DNA of 64,000 bases from positions 1 through 64,000 of the forward strand of contig NZ_FPBF01000004.1 of assembly GCF_900116615.1 (NCBI RefSeq), in the 5' to 3' direction. The notes beneath the pieces were generated by a model. That model had not been told where the DNA came from, ran no database searches, and saw only the letters and a list, made by a program, of their open reading frames with translations. Shown piece by piece: positions 32,989 through 40,797 of the stretch (position 1 is the first letter of the stretch; every line of letters starts with the position of its first letter). Source of the stretch: Algoriphagus locisalis. GTDB taxonomy: Bacteria; Bacteroidota; Bacteroidia; Cytophagales; Cyclobacteriaceae. The position numbers and the translations under genes are program-made.

Positions 32989-33783
32989 CTATTCTGTGGT
33001 GAAATTTACCGCCGCTTTCAATCCCTCTAGGTAAGTCTTGGATACGGGAACTTCTATCCCTTCACTCAGGCGGACAAATAATTTTCTATTGCCTGTTTTC
33101 CATTGAGTGAAATGGACTGGATTTATCAAAAAAGAACGATGCGTTCGGATCAGTTCTGGGAGTTGCTCCTCTATGGTGGAAAGCTTATTTCGGATCAATT
33201 GCGTTTTTATTTTTTCCCCTTCTTTGAAAAATACCTCCACGTAATTATCCGAAGATTGTATGTAAATCAAATCCTTCCATTGCAATCGCAGCCCTTCAAA
33301 ATTCCCAACTCCACGAATTTCGATTTTATCTTTTTCAAGTTGCTTCTCTTTGTATTTACCAAAAGACCAACGGCCGATTGCTAGGATAGGAAATACCGTC
33401 AAAACAGCAGGCAGATAGATGGCTTTCGCAAAATAGTCAAGGGTGTAAGCGTAAGGGTTTGCATCCATCACTATATAAAAATAAACCAACCATGCAGCTG
33501 CAAAGCCGATCAAAATCAACGTGAACATGAAGATAACCTCTGAGCGAAGAAGCCATTTTCTTTCCTTTCTAGCCAGCCAAGATTGAATAGGAAGGCAGAG
33601 TAAATATCCAGCCGCTCCAAAGAGCCCGTAAATTGGCAGAAATTTCAGTTGATCGAGATCATCAAGCTGCCCAACATCAAGTGGCTCAGTGAAATACAAA
33701 AAAATAAATATCCAGACTGCCAGGCCAAGAGCGATTATCAGGTGATGTTTGATGGAAGGGTCGAAAGGATAGACGTTTTTCAA
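32989..33783 (-). CDS. Membrane-bound LytTR-type regulator
   Basis: The 264-residue protein has four membrane helices (about 15-33, 48-66, 82-104, 120-140) and a C-terminal LytTR DNA-binding domain (about 165-260). Markers are YIQSSDNYVEVFF, IRTHRSFLINP and VPVSKTYLEGLK. It lacks a receiver domain. Membrane-anchored LytTR proteins are widespread in Bacteroidota; the trigger they sense is mostly unknown. The gene lies 90 bases upstream of the S41 peptidase gene in the same direction and might control it. A promoter between them argues for separate transcription. Confidence 0.9.
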   Translation of the reverse strand: MKNVYPFDPSIKHHLIIALGLAVWIFIFLYFTEPLDVGQLDDLDQLKFLPIYGLFGAAGYLLCLPIQSWLARKERKWLLRSEVIFMFTLILIGFAAAWLVYFYIVMDANPYAYTLDYFAKAIYLPAVLTVFPILAIGRWSFGKYKEKQLEKDKIEIRGVGNFEGLRLQWKDLIYIQSSDNYVEVFFKEGEKIKTQLIRNKLSTIEEQLPELIRTHRSFLINPVHFTQWKTGNRKLFVRLSEGIEVPVSKTYLEGLKAAVNFTTE

Positions 33784-33854
33784 TTTTCTCTTTAAGCTAA
33801 ACTACTATTTAATTACCTAAGACGGAGTTTACAAAAAATTCTTAGGTGAGGGTG

Positions 33855-34592
33855 TTACACATCCAGTGTCCACCTTGCCTTTTCATCTATCCTGAGTAGA
33901 GTTTCCTCAGTGATATACTTTTTCTGATCAATCTGCTGAGGTTGCTCCCTGCTACAGAAATAGCTGTGGATACTCCTTCGCACCTTTTCAGTTTCATTCG
34001 TGGTACCTCCATGCCACACGTGTGAATTAAAGATAAATACCGAACCTGCCGGGGCAATTATTCTAATTTCCTCTGAATGTTTATCTAGAGGATCCGACAT
34101 GACTTCATCGGGCAAGGAGCTCAATTTATGAGATTTTGGAACGATGCGGGTGGAACCATTATGTTCGGTAAAGTCGTCCAATAGCCAAATGCTATTACAG
34201 ACTTTGTACGCTCCATTGACTACCGTATTTTTCCAATCTACATGAAGTTTCTGAAGCCCCAATCCAGGCTTCGCAGCCCGGTAATTGAGCGAAGACAACT
34301 TGTATTCCTGTCCCAATACCGCTTCAATACCTGCAAGCACTCGAGGATGGGTATAAAAAATATCGAAAATATCCCCCTTATTCACCAAATCGGCTAATCG
34401 ATCCGCTCCCTCTTCCTTAGGATGCCGAATGTATTTTGACGCTGCTAATTCAGCACCGGCATTTTCTCCCTCCACGTGCATCAAATCAGCTATTCTATCA
34501 TTGATTAACTCGACTTCATCGGCAGTCAGAAGCTGACCCAAATTAAGATAGCCATAGATGTCTAGAAATTTGATTTCTTGGGTTGTAAGCAT
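33855..34592 (-). CDS. Phytanoyl-CoA dioxygenase (PhyH)-family oxygenase
   Basis: This 245-residue Fe(II)/2-oxoglutarate enzyme has the facial triad His117-x-Asp119 (KLHVDW) and distal His194 (HVWHGG), with Arg206 or Arg207 (KVRRSIHSYF) as candidate 2-oxoglutarate anchor. NYRAAKPGLGLQ ahead of the motif and GSTRIVPKSHKL between are typical of the family. Family members hydroxylate small molecules of many kinds, so the substrate is open. It is a single gene, divergent from the amidohydrolase gene at 34735, with which it shares a 142-bp promoter region. Confidence 0.9.
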   Translation of the reverse strand: MLTTQEIKFLDIYGYLNLGQLLTADEVELINDRIADLMHVEGENAGAELAASKYIRHPKEEGADRLADLVNKGDIFDIFYTHPRVLAGIEAVLGQEYKLSSLNYRAAKPGLGLQKLHVDWKNTVVNGAYKVCNSIWLLDDFTEHNGSTRIVPKSHKLSSLPDEVMSDPLDKHSEEIRIIAPAGSVFIFNSHVWHGGTTNETEKVRRSIHSYFCSREQPQQIDQKKYITEETLLRIDEKARWTLDV

Positions 34593-34734
34593 AGTTAATC
34601 ATAGTAAGGTATTTTATTCTAAAATAATCAGATAAAATCAAGAAAGTACCACCGCTTGAATATTATGCTGAATCTGAAAAAAGCTTTTTGGATTTACTAT
34701 CTTATCTTCACTTTTCCCACCACAACCAACACCC

Positions 34735-36408
34735 ATGAAAATTACCTGTAGCTTATTTGCCGCTCTCTTATTTTTTATCGCCTGCTCATCACCAGAAAAA
34801 TACGATGTACTAATCAAAAATGGTCAGATCGTAGATGGCTCTGGCAGCGACTCATTTATTGGAGATATAGGAATCCGCGCAGACACAGTCGCGGCAATCG
34901 GAGATTTGTCCGGTGCCAAAGCAAAATCAGAAATTGATGCCACTGGTTTGGTGGTAGCTCCGGGATTCATCAATATGCTCAGCTGGGCAACTGAATCTCT
35001 GATCGAAGACGGAAGATCTCAAAGTGATATTCGGCAAGGTGTGACTTTGGAAGTATTTGGTGAGGGCTGGTCCATGGGGCCACTCAGTGAGGAGATGAAA
35101 GTAGATGAGGAAAAATCCCAAGGAGATATCAAGTTTCCAGTTTCCTGGACAAGTTTGAGTGAATACCTGGATTTCTTGGTGGAGAAAGGTGTTTCCACCA
35201 ATGTTGCCTCTTTCGTAGGTGCTACCACAGTGAGAATCCATGAGCTCGGGTATGAAGATCGAGCCCCAACAGTCGAAGAAATCGAATCCATGAAATCCTT
35301 GGTAAAACAGGCCATGGAAGAAGGTGCATTGGGAGTGGGATCATCCTTGATATATGCACCTGCCTTTTACGCAAGTACAGAAGAACTTATAGAGCTCTGC
35401 AAAGTGGCCGCAGCCTACGATGGCATGTACATTTCTCATATGAGAAGTGAAGGAGGAAGGCTTTTGGAAAGCATGGACGAGTTGATTCGGATTGCTGATG
35501 AAGCCAAAATCAGAGCGGAAATTTACCATCTGAAAGAAAGTGGCAAAGCCAATTGGGGAAAATATGATGCAGTAGTATCCAAGATAGATTCAGCCAGATC
35601 GGCTGGATTGCACATCACCACAGACATGTATAATTATGTTGCCGGAGCCACAGGCTTAGACGCCGCCATGCCGCCTTGGGTGCAGGAAGGTGGATACGAC
35701 AAATGGGCCGAGCGCCTGCAAGATCCGGCTATTCGCAAAAAGGTTTTGGAGGAAATGAAAACTCCTACAGATGAGTGGGAAAGTCTGATGCAAGCTGTGG
35801 AAGGCCCTGAGAAAATGATATTGGTTGGGTTTAAAAATGACAGTTTGAAATACCTCACTGGAAATACCTTAGCGGAGGTAGCAGAATTGAGAAATCTTTC
35901 CCCTGAAGAAACAGCAATGGATTTAGTGATTCAGGATGGAAGCCGGGTTGGAACGATTTACTTTTTGATGTCTGAGGAAAATGTAAAAAAACAGATTGCA
36001 TTGCCTTATATGAGTTTTGGCTCTGATGCTGGCTCCTACTCTATTGAAGGAGTATTTCTCAAGTCTAGTTATCATCCTAGAGCATTTGGGAATTTTGCGC
36101 GGATTCTGGGCAAATATGTTCGTGAGGAGAAGGTCATTTCTTTGGAAGAGGCTATTTACAAATTGACTACTTTACCGGCCACAAATCTAAAAATCAAAAA
36201 GCGCGGTGCTTTAAAAGAAGGGTATTTTGCTGATTTGGCGATTTTTGACCCGAATAAAATTCAAGATCATGCGACTTTTGAAGAACCTATGCAATATGCC
36301 ACAGGGATGGTTCATGTATTTGTAAATGGAACTCCGGTGCTCAAAGATGGGGAGCATACTGGCGCATTACCGGGACAGGTGGTCAGAGGGCCGGGATATA
36401 AAGAATAA
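34735..36408 (+). CDS. D-aminoacylase-like amidohydrolase lipoprotein, HxH motif missing
   Basis: This 557-residue lipoprotein (Cys17, FFIACSS) has the N-terminal beta sandwich and TIM barrel of the N-acyl-D-amino-acid deacylase family. The metal-binding HxH that follows PGFID in relatives is replaced: residues 76-84 read PGFINMLSW, with Leu82 and Trp84 at the His positions. Other expected ligands are present: His235 (YISHMRSEGG), His265 (IYHLKESGK) and Asp431 (GSDAGSY). Glu106 or Glu110 replaces the usual Cys region. The GFINMLSW form seems conserved in a Bacteroidota subgroup, from memory, so this may be a one-metal enzyme rather than a dead one. The location is periplasmic and the substrate unknown. 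Confidence 0.88.
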   Translation: MKITCSLFAALLFFIACSSPEKYDVLIKNGQIVDGSGSDSFIGDIGIRADTVAAIGDLSGAKAKSEIDATGLVVAPGFINMLSWATESLIEDGRSQSDIRQGVTLEVFGEGWSMGPLSEEMKVDEEKSQGDIKFPVSWTSLSEYLDFLVEKGVSTNVASFVGATTVRIHELGYEDRAPTVEEIESMKSLVKQAMEEGALGVGSSLIYAPAFYASTEELIELCKVAAAYDGMYISHMRSEGGRLLESMDELIRIADEAKIRAEIYHLKESGKANWGKYDAVVSKIDSARSAGLHITTDMYNYVAGATGLDAAMPPWVQEGGYDKWAERLQDPAIRKKVLEEMKTPTDEWESLMQAVEGPEKMILVGFKNDSLKYLTGNTLAEVAELRNLSPEETAMDLVIQDGSRVGTIYFLMSEENVKKQIALPYMSFGSDAGSYSIEGVFLKSSYHPRAFGNFARILGKYVREEKVISLEEAIYKLTTLPATNLKIKKRGALKEGYFADLAIFDPNKIQDHATFEEPMQYATGMVHVFVNGTPVLKDGEHTGALPGQVVRGPGYKE

Positions 36409-36514
36409 AGCCTGATTTACTGAATGACAAAGGACTGATTCATAAAAATTAATGCCCAATTCTAGCAATAACTAGCAGGAACTAAAACTGTGGCGATATT
36501 CGGCAATCGTTGTT

Positions 36515-37693
36515 TCATCTTATCACCCTCTTGTCTTCAGTGATTTTATCTACCACCAACGCAATGGCTCCATCCCCTGTCACATTACAAGCTGTACCAA
36601 AACTGTCCATCGCAATGTAAAGTGCGATCATCAAACCGATCATTTCCTCACTGAAACCAAGCATCGACTGTAGCACTCCAATGGCGGCCATAATGGCCCC
36701 TCCTGGCACTCCCGGAGCTGCAACCATCGCAACACCCAACATAAAAATAAAGCCAGCAAACATCCCAAAATCAAAGGGTACACCTTCCAAAATCATCAAT
36801 GCCATCGCACAAGCTGTGATTTTCATGATACTACCAGAAAGGTGAATGGTGGCGCAAAGCGGAATCACGAAGCCTGCGATTTTAGGCGAAACCCCATTTT
36901 TCTCTGCTTGCTCTAAGGTCACTGGGATGGTGGCAGCAGAGGATTGGGTTCCCAAAGCTGTGAAATACGCAGGCATCATAGTAGCCAACAGTCGAATCGG
37001 ATTCTTTTTGACAATCGCCCCGGTGATCACATATTGCAGGATCAGCAAGAAAATATGCATCGCGAAGATTACGCCGATGATGTTTAAGAAAACAGAGAGT
37101 ATAGAATAGACCTGTCCACTATAAGCCATATTGGCAAAAATGCCCAAAATGAAAATTGGTAAAAAAGGAATGATCACATTCTCGATCACCTGCATGATGA
37201 TAGTTTCAAAGTCCTTCACCACTTTTTTCAAAGTAGAATTCTCCTGATAAGAAAGCCCCAAACCAATCACAAAAGCCAAGACCAAAGCGGACATCACGTC
37301 AATCACAGCTGGAATCGTAATACTGAAATAGGGCACTAGATCGTTACCACCTTCCGCGACTTCTGCGGCTTCACTGACATGTGAGGCTAGAAGAGACGGG
37401 AAAATAGTAGAAGAGGTGAAATAACTCATAAAACCCGAAAACAACGTAGATCCATAGGCGATCGCAGCGGTGATCAACAATAACTTTCCAGCTCCTTTCC
37501 CAAGATCAGAAATTGCTGGCATGATCAACCCCAAAATGATTAGAGGAATCGCAAAATTCAGGAATTGCCCAAAAAAGGCATTAAAGGTTGCGAAAATTCT
37601 ATTAACAGACTCTGGTAAAAATAGACCGAAAACAATTCCTAAAACAATAGCGATAAATACTTTAAATAGGAGATTGGAGAATAGTTGTTTCAT
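36515..37693 (-). CDS. Dicarboxylate/amino acid:cation symporter (DAACS)
   Basis: The 392-residue inner-membrane carrier is of the GltP/DctA fold. The re-entrant hairpin 1 serine motif appears as TQSSAATIPVTLE, and helix 8 carries DSFGTACNVTGDGAIALVV with the Asp and Asn that bind substrate and cation. Eight membrane helices and two hairpins can be traced. The family takes up glutamate, aspartate or C4-dicarboxylates with Na+ or H+. The start at 37693 is preceded by no clear ribosome site. The gene stands alone. Confidence 0.93.
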   Translation of the reverse strand: MKQLFSNLLFKVFIAIVLGIVFGLFLPESVNRIFATFNAFFGQFLNFAIPLIILGLIMPAISDLGKGAGKLLLITAAIAYGSTLFSGFMSYFTSSTIFPSLLASHVSEAAEVAEGGNDLVPYFSITIPAVIDVMSALVLAFVIGLGLSYQENSTLKKVVKDFETIIMQVIENVIIPFLPIFILGIFANMAYSGQVYSILSVFLNIIGVIFAMHIFLLILQYVITGAIVKKNPIRLLATMMPAYFTALGTQSSAATIPVTLEQAEKNGVSPKIAGFVIPLCATIHLSGSIMKITACAMALMILEGVPFDFGMFAGFIFMLGVAMVAAPGVPGGAIMAAIGVLQSMLGFSEEMIGLMIALYIAMDSFGTACNVTGDGAIALVVDKITEDKRVIR

Positions 37694-37931
37694 TTATACT
37701 TGGGCTTCATATTGGAAAGGATGATTACCTTTTAATTTTTTGAAATGCTAAGATATAAGAATAGGATGTTAGAAATGTGCCGATTAAAATTTATTCAAGA
37801 ATCCAGATATGTGTTGAAAGAAATAGCCCTTTCGGTTTCGCCTAGAATCTCAAATACGAAGGACATGCCAGATTTTAGCTTTTCAATCCTATATAGGCAG
37901 GAAAATTAACTACTCTTCCTTTGGGTCAGCC

Positions 37932-38645
37932 TTATTTCTTAAAAACCAGATAATGTTGTATAGGCAAAAAATCGCCATTTTTCACTAATTCAAACCCATT
38001 GGCTTTCAACTCTTTTACCGTCTGTTTTTCGGTCATTTTATGAAGGGGCTTGATCGGGATGCTAGGATCCTCACCCTTATATTCGAGTAACAAGATTTTC
38101 CCATCGGGTTTCAGGGATTTATAAATCGCCGAAAGCATCTCCTGTGGGTAGGACAGCTCATGATACACGTCCACCATAATCACCAGATCCAATTCTCCTT
38201 CAGGAAGATTTGGGGATTTCTCAGTCCCTTGTAGGGGGATTACGTTTACTACCCCAAGCTCTTTGCTTCGATCCCGGATATATTCTACTGCCTCTTCCTG
38301 AATATCCACAGCATAGACTTTACCTTCAGGGACTAAAGGGGCGATTTTAAAGGTATAATATCCAGAACCTGCCCCAATATCTGCTACAACGCTTGTTGAA
38401 TTGATAGGCAGGTTTTCCAAAGCTGCTGAAACACCTTCTTCCCTTGCTCGCTCAGATCGCTCCAGCCAGGCCTTTCCTGCAAAACCCATGACATGTGAGA
38501 TTTCCCTTCCCAGATAAACTTTACCAGTTCCATCCCTGCTGGGTTCTTTAAACGTGTATGATTCGCCAGTGGTAGTCTGAGCCTGACATGAAAAATTAAT
38601 GCTAAAGAATGAAATGAGAAGAAGAATGATGGTTGACTTTTTCAT
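37932..38645 (-). CDS. Class I SAM methyltransferase with signal peptide
   Basis: The 237-residue protein has the SAM-binding motif I VVADIGAGSGYYTF (near residue 88), motif II DLVIMVDVYHEL and the usual seven-strand fold. It also starts with a clear signal peptide (KSTIILLLISFFSINFSCQAQ). Export of a SAM-dependent enzyme is odd, since SAM is a cytoplasmic cofactor. Similar exported methyltransferases are annotated in other Bacteroidota, so the signal is probably genuine. A Cys in the signal end (FSC) is not a good lipobox. The substrate is unknown. The gene stands alone. Confidence 0.88.
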   Translation of the reverse strand: MKKSTIILLLISFFSINFSCQAQTTTGESYTFKEPSRDGTGKVYLGREISHVMGFAGKAWLERSERAREEGVSAALENLPINSTSVVADIGAGSGYYTFKIAPLVPEGKVYAVDIQEEAVEYIRDRSKELGVVNVIPLQGTEKSPNLPEGELDLVIMVDVYHELSYPQEMLSAIYKSLKPDGKILLLEYKGEDPSIPIKPLHKMTEKQTVKELKANGFELVKNGDFLPIQHYLVFKK

Positions 38646-38799
38646 CTGTTTATAATTAGTCTTTTAAAGGCCATATGGAATCTCGCAGAGATTATAAATT
38701 TTCCAGTGTGCGACTTTTTAGTCCTTCTCGATTTCATACGGAACCTTTTTAAGTCTAACTCCTATTAGGGAGTCTTGTTACAAAGCTTGAGAAAAAGAA

Positions 38800-38827
38800 A
38801 ATCCCGACTCCTTTCAGAATCGGGATT
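38800..38827 (-). terminator. Intrinsic terminator of pgi
   Basis: The arms AATCCCGA and TCGGGATT flank a 12-nt loop. On the minus strand they are followed by TTTCTTTTTCTC, 62-89 bases past the pgi stop. Confidence 0.8.
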
Positions 38828-38840
38828 ATGATTTTTGTAA

Positions 38841-38884
38841 GCTAACTACCGTGGTCTGTGAGGACACAGACCACGGTAGTTAGC
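38841..38884. repeat. Perfect 20-bp inverted repeat with 4-nt loop
   Basis: The arms at 38841-38860 and 38865-38884 are exact reverse complements, with loop AGGA. The hairpin lies 4 bases past the pgi stop and ahead of the terminator. Its core GTGGTCTGTG/CACAGACCAC resembles the hairpin at 57126-57148, so both seem to belong to one dispersed family. Confidence 0.85.
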
Positions 38885-38888
38885 CTAT

Positions 38889-40535
38889 TTATTTCCTCAT
38901 TTTTTTATAGGTATTTATCAGACCATTGGTAGAGCCATCGTGTGCTGAGATTTCTTCGTCGCCTTTTAGCTCAGGAAGAATGCCAGATGCCAGCACTTTG
39001 CCTAGCTCCACTCCCCACTGATCGAAGCTGAAAATATCCCAAATCACACCTTGAACGAAGATTTTATGCTCGTACATCGCGATCAACGCTCCGAGTGTGT
39101 AAGGAGTGATTTCCTTTACCAGGATTGAATTCGTAGGACGGTTGCCTTCGAAAACTCTGTGCGGAGCAATCTCAGATATTTGCTCATCCGATTTCCCGGC
39201 AGCTTTCATCTCAGTTTTCACATCTTCCAGAGACTTTCCTTTCATCAAAGCTTCTGTCTGCGCAAAGAAGTTGGAAAGCAGCTTTTGGTGATGATCACCA
39301 ATAGGATTATGGGAAATCGCCGGAGCGATAAAATCACAAGGAATCAAATGTGTGCCTTGGTGAATCAATTGATAAAAAGCATGCTGACCATTGGTTCCAG
39401 GCTCTCCCCAGATGATAGGGCCAGTAGTGTAATTCACTTTTTTTCCTGAGCGGCTTACGTATTTGCCATTGCTTTCCATATTTCCTTGCTGGAAATACGC
39501 TGCAAATCGATGCATGTACTGATCGTAAGGAAGGATGGCCTCGGAGCTCGCTCCCAAGAAGTTGGTATTCCAGATGCCAATCATAGCCAGGACAACCGGG
39601 ATATTTCGATCAAACTGAGCATGACGGAAATGCTTGTCCATCGCATGCGCACCTGCAAGCAGTTGCTCGAAGTTATCAAACCCAATCGTGCAGGCAATCG
39701 GTAAACCGATCGCTGACCAAAGGGAATATCTTCCTCCAACCCAATCCCAGAATTCAAACATGTTCGCAGTATCAATTCCGAATGCTTCCACGGACTTTGC
39801 ATTGGTGGAAAGAGCCACAAAATGCTTGGCTACTGCCGCTTCATCCTTAGCATGCTCCAAGAACCAATTCCTCGCGGTATGCGCATTGGTCATGGTTTCT
39901 TGAGTAGTAAAAGTCTTGGAGGCAATAAAGAAAAGCGTGGTTTCAGGATCTACTTTTTTGAGGGTTTCCGCCATATGTGTTCCGTCCACATTGGAAACAA
40001 AGAAGCACTCGATGTCCGGATTTTGATAAGGCTTTAATGCCTCAGTCACCATCACCGGACCAAGGTCAGATCCACCGATACCAATATTCACCAGTGATTT
40101 GATTGGCTTACCCGTGTAGCCCAACCATTGTTTATTTTGGATTTTGTCTGCGAAAATCTTCATCTTTTTCAAGACTGCAGAGATATCCTCCATGATGTTA
40201 TGACCGTCAAGGTAAACAGCCTCATCAGCTGGATTTCTTAATGCAGTATGCAAAACAGCTCTTCCTTCCGTGACATTGATCGGCTTACCAGTAAACATAT
40301 CCTCTATTGCTACATGCAGCTTGCACTCACGTGCCAGATCAAAAAGTGCGTCAAGGATATCTTGATTTACTCTGTTTTTAGAAAAATCAACCAGAATATC
40401 TTCCATGGTAATACTCAATCTATCAAAGCGCTCCCGCTCATCGAATTGAGAAAGAATGGTCATGTCTTTATGATCTTCGGCAAGTTGCTGTAATCTTGCC
40501 CAGGCTTGAGTGGTCGTAGGATTAATTGCGTTCAT
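38889..40535 (-). CDS. pgi: Glucose-6-phosphate isomerase
   Basis: The 548-residue glycolytic enzyme converts glucose-6-phosphate and fructose-6-phosphate. [23 protein letters not shown] (phosphate loop) and [19 protein letters not shown] are present. The PGI signature near the end, [18 protein letters not shown] (here [14 protein letters not shown]), holds the catalytic Lys region. The length equals that of the E. coli type. A -7 box lies 29 bases upstream and an intrinsic terminator downstream, so the gene is a single unit. Confidence 0.97.
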   Translation of the reverse strand: MNAINPTTTQAWARLQQLAEDHKDMTILSQFDERERFDRLSITMEDILVDFSKNRVNQDILDALFDLARECKLHVAIEDMFTGKPINVTEGRAVLHTALRNPADEAVYLDGHNIMEDISAVLKKMKIFADKIQNKQWLGYTGKPIKSLVNIGIGGSDLGPVMVTEALKPYQNPDIECFFVSNVDGTHMAETLKKVDPETTLFFIASKTFTTQETMTNAHTARNWFLEHAKDEAAVAKHFVALSTNAKSVEAFGIDTANMFEFWDWVGGRYSLWSAIGLPIACTIGFDNFEQLLAGAHAMDKHFRHAQFDRNIPVVLAMIGIWNTNFLGASSEAILPYDQYMHRFAAYFQQGNMESNGKYVSRSGKKVNYTTGPIIWGEPGTNGQHAFYQLIHQGTHLIPCDFIAPAISHNPIGDHHQKLLSNFFAQTEALMKGKSLEDVKTEMKAAGKSDEQISEIAPHRVFEGNRPTNSILVKEITPYTLGALIAMYEHKIFVQGVIWDIFSFDQWGVELGKVLASGILPELKGDEEISAHDGSTNGLINTYKKMRK

Positions 40536-40563
40536 TAGTTCTTATATTAATAGGAATGAGCCA

Positions 40564-40571
40564 CAAAAATA
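40564..40571 (-). promoter_or_regulatory. -7 box upstream of pgi
   Basis: TATTTTTG on the minus strand matches TAnnTTTG, 28 bases before the ATG at 40535. No clear -33 TTG is seen. Confidence 0.45.
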
Positions 40572-40702
40572 AGGTTTATCCGCTGGGATGAAAGGTTTTT
40601 GTAGGAAAGGAAAGGCTGGTAAATATGCAATTGGTTCTTGAATTTGGATGAGTATTTTTTTGAAAAAAACTTAAAAAGCAAAATGAAACTGGCAAAAACA
40701 CC

Positions 40703-40728
40703 AAAACCCGCCATTTGTGACGGGTTTT
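40703..40728 (-). terminator. Intrinsic terminator of acnA
   Basis: The arms AAAACCCG and CGGGTTTT flank a 10-nt loop. The minus-strand continuation is GGTGTTTTTGCC. It lies 70-95 bases past the acnA stop. Confidence 0.75.
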
Positions 40729-40797
40729 GCTTTTAATATTAAAATGCCAAGTTCAACACTTGCTGAAACAACATCGGTCATCGGACATCTATCAAAC

